A stretch of DNA of 64,000 bases from Drosophila persimilis (taxonomy: Eukaryota > Arthropoda > Insecta > Diptera > Drosophilidae), in contig NW_020825331.1 in NCBI RefSeq assembly GCF_003286085.1, forward strand, positions 1,798,001-1,862,000, in the 5' to 3' direction. This document shows positions 37,343-49,810 of this stretch, in pieces. The stretch's first letter is position 1. Each line of letters begins with the position of its first letter. The notes under the pieces are model-generated. The model was not told the origin of the DNA. It worked only from the letters and a program-made list of their open reading frames with translations, and did no database searches. The position numbers and the translations under genes are program-made.

Positions 37343-39261
37343 TCCACCAATCCCTGTGTAGCCTTTAGCCCCTGTAGTTATAAAATATTTGATGAACCAG
37401 ACGAAATACATTTTCTAGGCTTTTACACACACGCGGAACCCAACGTGGACCCGACCCATACGACCATTGACTAGAATTTGAAAATGAAAAACAAAGCTTG
37501 GTATTTATTGGGAATGGGGGGATGTTTCTAAGCTACAGCCATGAAAAGATCTTGGCTTCATTTGATTCTCACGATTTTTTTTCCTGAGGTCAGGGATCCA
37601 TTCTAGAACTTACAATGGGATCATCGGTGTGTGTTGATGCCTTTTCATTGATTTGATCAAATTAAAAGACAATATTTCGTCATGAGATCAGGGATCACCT
37701 GATTTCACCTTTAACCATTGAAGGCACATTTACATATATGAAGCTGGTCCAGGCCCTGCGATAGTTCTCAATAAGAATTAAAATTTTGTAAACCATTTTC
37801 GAGGATTTGCATTGCTTTCGATGAACGCCACGATTTCTTAGAACCTTTTATGGGATAACATGGTTTTACAGAATGATATCAGGTCTCCATTGACCATTTC
37901 CAAGGCATGGCATGCAAAAACGAGTGCAGAAAGCACATCATGAGGCAGATACTCCGATGAGGCTATTCAAATCCATGAATCAGAACGAGATGGCATCAGT
38001 TTGCCCCCTCCTGCAGAAGTACCTTTGCACGCAGGCATTTTCGCGTTAAGCATTACGTTACGTTACGTTGCAGGAGTTAGAGTGAAATGGCACACCCCGC
38101 CCCCTGCGCAGCATCACCGTTACTCTCACTCAGTCGAAATCGAAACTGTTTACTGTTGTGCGTATGTGTGCGTACATATATGCATCTCTTTCGTTTGTTG
38201 TGAAAAGCACGTGTCGCATGGAGGCATTCTTGTAATTAATTTTTGCATAAGTTGTATTTAATATATTGGAAACGTACAAGTACGGTATTTACAATAGTTT
38301 TTTTTTTTGTATTTGTTCTGCTTTCACCAAACGAATTTTGGTGTAATCCCTCGATTGTGTGTGTGTGAGTGTAAGTGTGTGGGTTGTTGGTGCTACCTAT
38401 TCTCCATATTCTCACTTTCTTTCAGTTTATTTACTTTGTTTTATTTTAAAAATAATCCTAACTTCGATTTAATTTAATTTTACATATTATGTTCATGTTT
38501 TTCTATTTTTAAGTTATTCTCTTTTTTTGGTTAAGCAAAAAAAAGAAGACAAACATTGCGTAGGAAATTTGAATAATAATAATAGTGGTCGGTCCCGGTC
38601 CAAAAAGATTTTCTGATTTGATTTTTTCTTGTCGAAAATTGATTTCCAAGAACTGCATAAAAGTGTTCAGAAGTATGGAATGAAAAACTGTCATATATGC
38701 TAATTTCCTATAAATTACTGGATTGGATTGTATTGTTTCTTAGTGCACAGAAAAGTCTTGTTTGAAATTACAGAAAACGGAAGACCATTTGAAAATAGGA
38801 ACAGGAACGTGAATCTTTCATGGAATCTCTTCCAACACTGGTTTCTCTCAGTTCAAACTTAGTTATTTGTAAAGTGGTTTTCGTGGGCATCAATTTTCGT
38901 TACAAAATCAAATCTCTGGGATCCCATCCATCATCATCATTATCATCATCATTGTTTATGATAATTTAGTGTTTTTTTTTCGCATTTATTTTGAAATTTG
39001 TTTTGGTTTTCCATGTTTTGTATTTTTTGTATCTTAAAAAAAATGTTTGTTATATATAAAAATAATAATTAACATAACGTTCTGAACTGGTTTGGTTTTG
39101 TTTTTTTGTATGCGTTGTGTGTATGTGTTGTTGTTGTTGTTGTTGTGGTGTTTTTGTTTTATTTTATTTTTTTCTGGTTTATTTGTTGCTGCTGCTTCGT
39201 CCTTCGTCCTTCCTCACTGGGGGTGCCTTGGGGTTTCGGGATCTCTCGCGTCTCACGTTAT
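37343..39261. other. Convergent 3' regions of Spx and schlank, with weak internal repeats
   Basis: No gene is visible. From about 37560 to 37900, phrases such as 'cacgattt..', 'tcagggatc/tcaggtctc' and 'accattgaaggca/accatttccaaggca' recur at about 120-200 bp spacing, suggesting an old degenerate tandem repeat. The part nearest schlank (38280-39260) is T-rich on the plus strand with TTTATT (AATAAA on minus) at several places, as expected for the schlank 3' UTR. Confidence 0.4.
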
Positions 39262-42200
39262 TTACTTAGTCGTTTTCTCTTCCGTGTCCGCCGTGTGATT
39301 GCTGGCATTATGGGACTTTCGCTGGCTGACTCCACCAGCGATCGCTGATGACTTGTTCTTGGAACGAGACGACGACGACCCCCCATTGGCCATGCGCACA
39401 TTCTCGGAACTATCTGTGAGATCCTCACTATCACTGGAACGTATATCACCGGACATCTGTGAAACAATTAGAGCAACAAGATTATAACTATCTTTGCCGT
39501 GGTCTTCGTTTCGTTGCCAACTTACCAAACCCTTCTGCAGAGAGTCGACAACAATCTTGAGAATCATGTATGTCCAGATGACGTGCAGGACCAGCAGCAT
39601 CAATAGCAGTGTATTGAAGATATAGTAGGCTGGGAACATGGGCAGGATTTGTGGTGCCTCCACAGAAGAGCTGCCCAAAAAGAGAAGAAAACAGAGGATT
39701 AAGACGTCGATCCATACAGGGGGGATCTTCTCTCAGTGTTTACCTGTAGATAAGACGCGGAAAAAAGCCCAAGCGCGTCACAATCCATACCACTGTAAAA
39801 ATGGCAAAGATCGCATCGCAAAGCTTTTGATAATTGGCATATTTTGTTAGTTTTGCCGCCTCCAGAAAGATGTCGGCACAATCGTGCACGACCAGCACCA
39901 GAGAACCGACGCGATGCAGATTGCACACCCACGAGAGGGACATCAGCAGCAGCGTGACCATATGATGGATGAACATCTGCCAAAAGTCCTTGCGCTTCAC
40001 ATCAAAGAACTGTGTGCCAGTGAGCGACCAATAGAAGGACATCGATATCATATAGTACCACCAGATGTCATTGCTAATCGACTGGAAAGAACAGGAGGAG
40101 CGGAGGATTAACAATACATTCATAGGGAGAAATTTGATCAAATGTTAGAGCCCACCTGATGGGGATAGCCGTACCAACAGCTCTTCACATCCCAGAACCA
40201 GGGCTTGTCCCACAGCACAATCACGCCAAAGATAAACGAATACAAATAGTAGATGCATCGCCAGGTGTTCTCACAGAACTTGACCAATGTCGACGGCTTG
40301 TCCTGGGCCCGCCGCAGGCGCCACCATCGCTCGATCTGTCGCTCGCTCATGTCCGTCTGCTTGGACAATGGACCCAGCTATATGGACAAGAAAAGGAGTT
40401 CAATTTTAGTTTGTATTATATTTACGTGGGTTTCCCATATGATATCTTACCCATTTGTTGTCCAGTCGTGTGGACTTCGCATAGGCATTCTCCAGTATAG
40501 GAACATTTGCTGCTTTCTTAGGTCTAGAACTACGTATGCCCAGGGATTTGCCAACCGGGGATATCCAAAAGCTGAAATACAAATAGTTATTGTGAGTAAT
40601 ACTATATAGGTTTATATATATATATAGGTATATGGATATCGCTCCAGAAAAGAGCTTGAGAAATATTTGTATATTCTGCGTGGACCTCCTCCTCCTTACC
40701 TCCAAAAAGATCTATCAAGGCTGGGACTGCTGCAGAGGCAGTTCTAGAAGTTGTCCCTAATATATTTGAAGAGGACTTTGATCTGTATAAAGCTGGGATA
40801 TATTTTTAAGGGGCTTTAAGTCCCACAATAATAACCACAAGATTCATTTAATGGTATTCCTCGGGCAGTCCTTTCTGCGTCTCGAGTCGAGTGTGGGATC
40901 AATGGAAGGAATAGATTTAGTGGGAATCAAGGAAGTGCCCGTGCAAATTCGTTATCTTCTTGTGATTTCTTCGATTCGAAGCATCCAATCTATAGAATTT
41001 CCAAAACCTAAGTGAAATATTGCCTTTGAGAGCTCCATGAATAAAAAAAAAAAAACAACAAAATTTCCGAAACACCAAATATAGATTTTTGTCCCGCCGG
41101 TTTTTTTTTTTAAACTTATTTAAATCGTTTAAGCGTTTTTTAGATATCTATTCTGTGGCAGGTCTTTGAGCCATCAATCAATCAACTCGTTTGAGATATT
41201 TAATCGAAAATGTTTTTGTCTTGGGAATCGTTGAATCCCTGAGCGAAGGATTTTATTGAACTTCCGGAAGATCTTTTGTTTCTGGGAGTTTTGAGAGTAG
41301 GGTGCCTCCTGGCAATGCGGAAATATTTGTGTTATTTTTGTTGTTGTTGTTTTACGATTCATTGGAATTCTGGAAAGAATCAAGAAATAAGTATGGCCGG
41401 TCCGTCGTCTCCCACCTGTCGTCTGGCACGTGGAAGGCATTGAGAAAAAGGCGCAACAGCGGGCAGGGTGGCTGTACGACATGCATAAATAATTAGACGA
41501 CAGTGCGCCCCCAGGGGCACCCTTCCATCTCCATCTCCATCTCCATCACCAGTAGTAGAAATAATTATCTCGGTTTTGGTTTTTCGGAAGTTAATTTGCT
41601 AATGAAAACGAAACGTCCCGGCTCCGGCTCCGGCTCCGAGTCTCCGACTCGTTTGGCACATCTCCAGTTCTGGTGATGGCGTTTGCGATTGCGATTGGCA
41701 TTTTAAACAGTAGTTTTCGATTCGATTTCGATTGGTATGCAAAGCACAAGCCATAGCCGAAAAGATCAGAAGGAGCAGCAGTAGGGGGAAGGAAACCAAA
41801 GTTACGTTTTACGTTTTCGCAATTGATATTCTCATTCCTTCAGTCTTTCCTTTCCTCTGTCTGTTGTTCGTTGTCTTTGTCCAGACAATCACTAGGGCCA
41901 GAGCCATATAAATTATAACAATTCATTTATGCGAATTTATGCGTTGTTGAAACGCACACGAGAGGCCGTCCACACGGCCGAATGCTCTCCGACTTCTGCG
42001 ACAGAACACAGAAGAAATGTGCTTAAAAAGTGAATGATATTCCATCTCCATTCCATCCGAGTCCAAAACGAATGTGTATCCGTTCGTTTATGGGAAATCT
42101 GTAGTGGAACACTAGCATTCCTTTCGTTCATGTAGCGGAATGATTGGAATTATTGCGAAACATTGGAGACACTGATGTTCATTTGATGTAAAAATATCCC

Positions 42201-45200
42201 ATAGGCGAACGGATACATTCGGATTCGTTTCGGATTGGACCACAGGCGCCAGGCAGACGCACAGAAGGCAAAAACGGGACATTCTCGAGCGCTTTCGAGT
42301 CCGAGAATCCAATAACAAGACACCGAAATGCAGGAATCAGTCGCAACCAATGCCATCCTGAAAATACTTGTAATTTAAGAGAACAAGTCTGGAAAAGGAC
42401 CTGCAAAAAAGCACAACAAAATGGCATTCCCTTTGGAATATTTTTTTTTGGAACAAATCAACTCTAGATGTTATTCTGGTACTCTGATTAATAAATAAAA
42501 TGTGTGTCGCGCAGGAAGACCTTTAAATAAGTGACCTCTGTTATGGCTGCGAGGAGCCCAGAGGGGGCTGTGGGAATCCCGCATATGGCGTCACTCAAGA
42601 TATTGATTCCATTCTCTTCCATTGTGAAGCGCCTCCCTAATTCGGTGACGAGCCATGAATTGTTAATGTGTGCCCCCCCCTACCCTAGTTATGGGAAATT
42701 ACTTTGTAATTGGTTAGATTCTGGGGGTACGTATTGCGTACTACGTACTATGCCTGCATGTCTGCCCCCTCGGGGGGCGGGGGAGTTACTCAATGGAAAA
42801 TCAATTGAACTATTAAAGTTTAAGCACTGGACACAGTACACACTCCCAATCGGATGTGTGTCAAATGTCACATGCGGTCTGCTGCGTGCCACATGCCACA
42901 TGCCACACAGTCGAAATCAAAATTCAACTCAAAATTCAAGTAAAAATTGTATAAATAGAAAATGTCCGTTTCGTGTGGAATTTATCATGAGCGCCAGAGC
43001 CGGCAATTGTGCGCCTTGCACGCCCTGAACAATCTGTTTCAGGGCAGAGATCCCTACACCAAGTCGGAGCTGGACGAATACTGTTACATTCTGACGCCCC
43101 GCTCGTGGCTGAACCCGCATCGATCGTGGTTCGGTTGGGGCAACTACGATGTGAACGTCCTCATGTACGCCCTGCAGCAGCACCACTGCGAGACGGTGTG
43201 GTTCGACCGGCGGCGCGATCCCACGTGCCTCGATCTCGGCCAGATTCTGGGTTTCATTATGAACGTGCCGCTGCGCCTGCCGCTGACCCAGCTCCTGCCG
43301 CCGGCTCTGAGAATGCGCCACTGGCTGGCCCTGCGCTGCATCAATGGCAGCTACTACAACCTCGACTCGAAACTGCGCCAGCCCATGTGCCTCGGCACTG
43401 AGGCAGAGTTTGTCGATTATCTGCGCGAACAGCTGCGGCCGCACACCGATCAAGAGCTCTTCATTGTCATGACCAACGATCGGGCGACGAGCGCTGAAGG
43501 CGACGATGCCGCCACCAGCGAAGATTCCGACCAGACGGGGGCCAACCAGCGCTGGCTAAAGCCGCAATTTCGAAATGCCAAGTGAAATAAAATTAACAAG
43601 TTAATGTGTACTTTTTGCGATTGATTTGTTCCTGGGGCAGGATATGGAAGGACCAAGGAATGGGGGAGAAACGAAAGCCTGGCACTAGCAGCCATCTTTC
43701 CACAAACACAGCCACAGCCACAGAGACCCCCTGCAGCTGATTCAGTACACCCTACACACCTACAAAGCTTATTGCATACAGACACAGCTTATTTCGTGCA
43801 GCCACAGCTTATTTCGTACACCCGACACAGCTTATTGAATGCACTAAAATATATTCCGGCTTACCTGAAGCGGATATTGAGAGTCCTGAACAGTATAGAA
43901 ACTTATATGGAGACATCCCCCCACACACAGATCCATAAATCGTGTCCTCAAGAAAACCTTTCCTTTCCATGCAAAAACTTCTATCGGAAATATCCCGTCC
44001 GTATCCCTCATAGATCTTCAATTTGAATAAATCTCTATCTATAAAGTGGTTATAAATGAAGCAAATCGGTTAACATAACTATTAAAGTCCGAATAGAACA
44101 ATCTTATGGCACAAGTATCTCTGGACAAAGTTTATTTCGTACGGCAAATGCAGTACACCCTACAAAGCTTATTTCGTGCAGCCACAGCTCGTTTCGTACA
44201 CCCGACACAGGTTATTGCATACACCAATTTATATACGGACTGATCTGAAGCGGGTACTGAGAGTCCCGAACAGTATAGAAACTTATATAGAGACATCCAA
44301 AGTACCCCTTATCCCTCATAGATCCCTGTCTATAAAGTAGAATCAAATCGGTTAACATAACTATTAAAGGCACATCAGAGGCATCTCTGGCGTGCGGTTA
44401 ATGATTGTGTTTTCGATTTTTGTGTGCAGTGAAATAATGATCGGTGGTTCAGTCGTTCGATTGGTGGCAATTTGACAATTTTCGATTGCAATTTCTCCCT
44501 CTCTCTCTCTCTCTCTCTCTCGCAAGTCCAAAGTGGCAGCGGGAGGAAAGTGCATTGACAATGGAAAAAATGGCAAGTGCGATTGCCGGACAGTTATATT
44601 TATATATATTTGTTATCAGTGAAGCAACAACTAAATTTATATGTATATACTTACTCGTCTTTTATATTTATAATGAATAATGGTCTGTGGAATTACAGAC
44701 TCGTGTGTGTCGTATGTTGTGTTTTTGTTTTTTTTTTGAATTATTTACTCGCTTGTCAACCGATAATACTACCAGCACGCAATCCCCGATTAGTGGGGTT
44801 CCACATACATATACATACATACATATATAAATGTATATATGTAGATATCTTGGAAGATTGGCAAATCGGTAGACCAGGGAATGGAATGAGTCACATATCA
44901 TATACGGAATACGGCTGGGCAGGAATTTAGCATAAGTCGTCGTGAGTGCAATTTTCGACTAACTTTAATCTTTATTAGTCATTCTATGGCTTTTCATTTA
45001 AGAATACTCGCTGTCAGAGCGGATTAATGGCAATCGGCACAAGCGTTGCAGACGGAATTGTTTTCAATCGAGTAACCACCTGCAAAGTTATCATCACGAT
45101 GGCCAGAACTTGAGGTATTTGCTTTGGGCCCTCCACTTCTTTTGGAGGGCCTTCTATCGTTCTATTGGCTTGTTGCCTTTCCCTCTTTCCCATCAGGAAT

Positions 45201-45443
45201 ACCCCGGAATACATATTTTATTCTGATGCTCGCTTATGCTTCTGCTTTCTTCGGTTTTGGAGCAGTGGAAACGCTTTGTTTTCGTTTCATCGTTATCGAT
45301 TCTGGGTGCTTCTGCGCTTTCGATAAACTCGCACCGACTCGACAGCAACAACAGCAACAACAGAGGTGATAATTGGGGGTCTTTAACAAATTGCACTTGG
45401 AATGGGGGCGCCTCCCCCTCCCCTCTCTACAAGCCTTTTTCTG

Positions 45444-45479
<36 letters not shown>

Positions 45480-46183
45480 CGACAGCCGCCAGTTTTGAGG
45501 TCTTTTTGTGCGTAAAGCACGTGCTTTTCCTTCTTTCGTTTTAGCCCCTTCACGTTTTCTTTTGAGTTTCAGTTTGCACTCGCATACGACGAGTATTCCG
45601 TTGGGCAATCAGCGATAAGCCATCAAAAACTGACCGACTTTTGTGTGACCGTCCGTGTGCCTTTTGAAGAGGGTAGGGTTAGGGGTAGGGGTAGGGGTAG
45701 GCGGTAGGCGGTAGGGAAAAACCGCATGGAAACGGGTTATGGGCTAAGGGGATTGTAAGATTTGCCTGCTTAACACCTGGTCTTAATTCTTTTTCTTTTT
45801 CGTCTTTATTTGGAAAGCCATAATCTAGAGTTTCCAAAATGATAAAGAGAAATCATTATTCCAGCAGAAGAATCAGAAAAAAAAAGAACCTGCCACACAC
45901 AAACACACACACATTTACATTATGCTTTGGTACTATTTCTCACATTTTGCCAGAGATTAGTGTGCCAGAGGGGGGAGAGGAGGGGAGAGGAGGGGATCGG
46001 GGGTCTGACGTGTGCGATTGTGCGATTCGTTGTGTGTGCATGTGAGCCATTAAAATAATTAACCTGAAATTTTATCGCACTATAAGAGCACATAGCACAT
46101 AGCCCCAAGGGTCGACTCTCGAGTGATTACGTATCAAAAAAAAAAAAAAAAAAAAAAAAACAGGGAAAAAAGCTTAAACATGA

Positions 46184-46219
<36 letters not shown>

Positions 46220-47948
46220 CACCCTTCCAGTCTCTAAAAACGGGTGAAAACAGGGGCTAAGTATTTCACTTTTTCCCATGTTCCACTCTGTAGCAATTTT
46301 CCCATAGGCGAACCGATTCCACGTACTCTGTTCCTCTGTTCCTCCATTGATTCGCTGTTGAAATTTCCCATAAGCGAACGACCACTGACATTGATTGATT
46401 CGATCTATAAATTCTATACTGTTCCCATAAGCATACGTCTAAAAAATGTCTCTAATGCTTAGATTTTAAATGGAATATTAGTAGAGAGGAAATCGGTATT
46501 GCGGATTACAGTGGATCATCCGCTATCGTCCATGAATGAGAATGTTACCCGTTGTATGCAAGAACTGTCTCATTTCTAGACACTAAATAGACATAAAATC
46601 ACTATTTTATTGTTCGATAAATCGTTTTTTATACCCTCGTAATTTGAAATCAAGAAAATCGATCCATGGGGCATTGCCCCGTGACTAAAGCGACTGAAAC
46701 AATTGGAACAATGGTAAATAAATACAAATGCCAGTTTATCATATTTCTAAACAATTGAAAGGCTATTGATTTTTTGGAGGCACAGCTGTTGAGATTTTTC
46801 AGATAGAAATACATACAACAGGCCAGCAATCGATTGAATATCCATCAGAAAATTACAAGTATTTCTTGAAGAAGAGTACATTTTCTCATCTTGAATCGTG
46901 TGAATGAAAATGGAAGTGGAATACTGCACACTGTACTGTACGGAGAATCGGGGAGTGGATTCAAGGGAGAGGCTTTCACCCTAAAAGTATTAGTACTTTT
47001 CTCATGACTGGCTTTTCTCTGGGTTCCTCTCCTTCTACAGTATTTCCAGCATAAAAAAATGTTTGAACACACATTCCACAGCGTGCACTCCATTAAGGGA
47101 GACTCCACCAAAACATTACATATTTGGGGAAAAACTTCTGAGCGACTTGCACATGAGTCACTCTTTCAAGTGATTTGATAAATAAATAAATAATGAAACG
47201 ATGATGAAACACCACACACACACGCACAAACAGAAACACCCACATCCACGGGGGAGGCGGGCCCGTGCATAGTCATTCGCTAGTTCGTCGTAAAGCAATC
47301 GAGGAACCAGGGCACTATCAACCCATTTTTGTTTTTTTGTTTTTGTTATACGTAAATCTTTGTCCGCAAATCTTATCAGGTGGCAAATGCGCGAGTGCTG
47401 CGATGGTGTGGTGCCGGTGCCAGTGCGCCCTATGCCTCAAGGTGGTTGTCCGTCTCGTTCCGTTCCGTTTCGTTGATTAGAAGGCCGGACCGACTGCAGC
47501 CGTATCGAATCCCCCGTACCGTCGCTCGACATTTGCCATTCAATAACAAAAACGACAAAATAAAATGAACTACAAAAACAAAAACAAAACCACTAAAATA
47601 AAATACCAAATCCGATAAGACCTTGAAGGCCAATATTCTCCAATTCTAGTTTTTGAGAAGAGATCTCGAAAGAGAGACGAAAAAGCAATCGACAAGAAGT
47701 GGTCTGCCATGAAACAGATTTTGTGTGTCGTTTCGTTGCATTTATGTTTCGGCAAACACTTGCCAAAAGGCCAGGGGGCATGTGGGGAATAAATGGCATG
47801 ATGGTAAGGAAAACTGTTGTCCACTTGGTAGCACTGCACTTTCTTAGTGCCACTTGGCAGCACTAATTTGGCAGAAGGGCGCGCGTGCTGGTTCAGAGCA
47901 AAACAATATTAATGAATATTTACAACTATTTTACATGAAAATGCACGC

Positions 47949-47995
<47 letters not shown>

Positions 47996-49283
47996 CCGTG
48001 TACACGTACACTCGAACACTAATTGTTGGCGCGTTTAACCGTCGTACCAAAGAGCCAGGCCCACGGGTTAATTTGCCGGAAAAGTGGTCTTTTGGCCCCC
48101 GAGCCGTGGGACCAATTCAGAATGTACAGCGTCAAAATTTATATTTGTAGAATTTATTTCATCTTCATTTTTGGGAAGGGGTTTAAATACCCAGCCCTCC
48201 ACACAATAGGCACGATTCTGGCCCCGATTTACATGGCTAATAAATCTAAAGGCCTCAAAGCTTATCGGCCTTAATCCGAGATGGCGAAACTAATAAAGAA
48301 ACCGTGAGTCATGATATATTCCGATTGGATTCCGATTTCTTGGAACTATATTGAGATCGTGGAATCGAGAGCGGTTTTTGGGTGCACTCATCCCAGTGTG
48401 CACACACACACAGGTACACACCGGGTATATGTATGTGTGCTAGTGTCATTTTATAAACAAATACATTTTATTTTAGTTTTGCGTCCAACTAAAAAATCTG
48501 TGGGAATCGAAGAAGGGCGATGGCAGTGGGTGCAGCCCGCAATGTCGTGGGAAATTCAATATTTCCAACGGTGCTGCAAGCCAGCGGTGGCATTGCAATT
48601 GGAGCCGGCAGCTGCGTTTGTGTTTGCAAAGGGAAAACATAGGAGTTGCAGAGGTGGCAGCAACAATAACAGAAACAACAACAGCAATACGCGTGTGCGG
48701 CATGCCTTACTAACACATACATGGCATAAGAACGCATGCATACACATACATACAAATGTACATAAAATGTTGGGCGTTTCCACGTGAGGTTATGTTTGGC
48801 CCAAAAAGCGGGAGAGAGGACACAAAATGCGAGCCAACGAGGGACAGGGAGAGAGAGAGCGCAAGAGAGGGGCGAGAGAATATGAATAAAAATGACATTT
48901 GCTTACTGTACATTGTGCAGCAGCAGCGGCAGCGGCAGCAGGAAACAAACACTAGAGCATACATATGTGGGTGTGTCTCGCAGTGACCACAAAGTGGCCC
49001 TCAATGGGAATTTACAGTAATCTGGAACGCACCGGGCACAGAACAGTGGGCAAAAAGTGGCAAATGAATGGGAATGGGGTATATTTTCGTACACTTACCG
49101 TTCCAGTGTATAGCGCACCAGCATGACAACAGCCGCCAATGGAATGGGCCAGATAAGATCCTTGTAATTGGCATGCACCACATCGGGCCGCGAACCGGGC
49201 GCTATATCGGCCCATGTCGTATTTGGCGGCAACCAAATGTCCGTACTCCAGAATGCACTGCTAATCTTATTGATTATATCCAT
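39262..49283 (-). CDS. schlank: Ceramide synthase with homeodomain (Lag1/CerS)
   Basis: Six coding exons (49283-49099, 40571-40451, 40377-40156, 40081-39744, 39670-39526, 39456-39262) give 401 residues; fly Schlank is about 400. The N-terminus MDIINKISSAFWSTDIWLPP carries an NTT glycosylation site and a first membrane helix. A partial homeodomain follows (about 75-130; LSKQTDMSERQIERWWRLRR). The Lag1/TLC domain has the catalytic HH pair at 215-216 (WQMFIHHMVTLL) and the Lag1p motif HDCADIFLEAAKL. The tail is Ser/Asp-rich. It N-acylates sphingoid bases with acyl-CoA to make (dihydro)ceramide in the ER. In flies it also regulates lipid genes through the homeodomain. Intron 1 is 8.5 kb and contains the Josephin gene on the opposite strand. 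Identity is firm. Confidence 0.97.
42054..42240. repeat. Imperfect inverted repeat with about 100-bp loop
   Basis: The left arm (42056-42093, containing CGAATGTGTATCCGTTCG) and right arm (42198-42240, containing CGAACGGATACATTCG) are inverted copies of about 40 bp with small indels. Related pieces 'CCCATAGGCGAACG' and 'CCCATAAGCGAACG' occur at 46301-46315 and about 46367-46380, and similar phrases at about 32260 and 32455. This could be a relic of a foldback or MITE family; no target duplication was identified. Confidence 0.55.
42962..43585 (+). CDS. Josephin-domain deubiquitinase (JOSD1/2-like), intronless
   Basis: A single exon of 207 residues nested in schlank intron 1 on the opposite strand. 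The Josephin domain covers about residues 5-170. Catalytic Cys17 lies in SRQLCALHALNNLFQ, His120 in RMRHWLALR and the third residue, Asp135, in SYYNLDS. Glutamines and the NN pair after the Cys match the family. The tail (175-207) is acidic and unrelated to the core. JOSD proteins cleave ubiquitin chains; human JOSD1 is regulated by monoubiquitination and acts at membranes. Length matches JOSD1 (202). The leader just before the ATG is AT-rich (TATAAATAG at 42950-42958 is too close to be a TATA box for this ATG). I recall D. melanogaster CG3781 as the likely counterpart. Activity is inferred from the intact triad. Confidence 0.93.
   Translation: MSVSCGIYHERQSRQLCALHALNNLFQGRDPYTKSELDEYCYILTPRSWLNPHRSWFGWGNYDVNVLMYALQQHHCETVWFDRRRDPTCLDLGQILGFIMNVPLRLPLTQLLPPALRMRHWLALRCINGSYYNLDSKLRQPMCLGTEAEFVDYLREQLRPHTDQELFIVMTNDRATSAEGDDAATSEDSDQTGANQRWLKPQFRNAK
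43586..43591 (+). terminator. Polyadenylation signal of the Josephin gene
   Basis: AATAAA begins immediately after the TGA stop (43583-43585), implying an unusually short 3' UTR of about 20-30 bases. Such compact ends are common in small nested genes. Confidence 0.7.
43755..44372. repeat. Direct tandem duplication downstream of the Josephin gene
   Basis: Copy 1 (43755-44087) and copy 2 (44150-44372) share a run of matching phrases in the same order. These are CACAGCTTATTTCGT/ACACCCGACACAG, then GAACAGTATAGAAACTTATA and GAGACATCC, then TCCCTCATAGATC, then CTATAAAGT and AAATCGGTTAACATAAC. Within copy 1 the CAGCTTATT phrase itself recurs three times. No coding potential is visible. Confidence 0.75.
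44374..49098. other. schlank: Proximal part of schlank intron 1, no further gene
   Basis: The rest of the intron is repeat-rich: CT runs (44498-44521, 45451-45476), a G-rich TAGGGG array (45671-45716), an A25 run (46136-46160), CA arrays (about 46185-46215 and 47951-47990). No ORF with family features was seen on either strand. Confidence 0.5.
45671..45716 (+). repeat. G-rich TAGGG-type array, G-quadruplex candidate
   Basis: Runs of three to four G separated by TA or TTA (GGGTAGGGTTAGGGG, then repeated TAGGGG and GGCGGTA) satisfy the usual four-run quadruplex rule. It resembles a short vertebrate-type telomere repeat by chance; Drosophila telomeres do not use this sequence. Confidence 0.8.
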
Positions 49284-49710
49284 GCTCCCGGTCGCTTCTC
49301 ACTTCTTTTCTTTTTTTCCGGCTTCAATGAGAAATTCTTTTCTCCGTTTTCACTCGACTGCTGCTTCTGTTGTTGTTCGCTCGGCGTTTGATGAATTTGT
49401 TGTTTGTCGTCATGAAAGTTGTCATATACATATATATATATATATATACGCTATTCTCTGGATTGGATGGGAATTTGGAGCAGAGCAGCAGGGAATTATG
49501 TGCAACAACAAACAGCACGCCGCGGAAACGAACCCGAGAGCGAGACACACACACACATTCACTCTCCCTCAATCACTTTGGCCAAAAAAACCAACGGCCG
49601 GAATAGTTAGTTATTTTCTTTTTTTTTTTTCTATCGACGTGCCGCTTAACACAGAAAAAAAACAAGAAAATTCTAAAAATTTGACATTTGTGCAGTGGAC
49701 TTATCGATAA
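49284..49710 (-). promoter_or_regulatory. schlank: schlank leader and DRE-containing promoter
   Basis: A perfect TATCGATA (49702-49709) lies about 420 bp upstream of the schlank ATG, with a second ATCGAC at 49633-49638. DREF-type promoters are usual for housekeeping lipid enzymes. The leader includes a TA microsatellite (49429-49448). Confidence 0.5.
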
Positions 49711-49810
49711 GAGTACGGTCTGACTCTCAGAAATATACCAAAATATATTTTTAAAAATACCGTAAATATACTGACGAACTCCAGGTCTATTTTACATATT
49801 CCTCGTTTTT

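Noticed and set aside
36274..37411. Minus-strand ORFs opposite Spx
   Set aside because: Antisense shadows of the RRM and proline-rich coding sequence (Gly/Trp/Arg-rich from complement of Pro codons).
42950..42958. TATAAATAG just before the Josephin ATG
   Set aside because: Only 3-11 bases upstream of the start codon, so it cannot be the TATA box for a transcript containing that ATG.
47951..47990. Regular CA array considered as a CRISPR-like or coding repeat
   Set aside because: Simple dinucleotide microsatellite with no spacers; the genome is eukaryotic.
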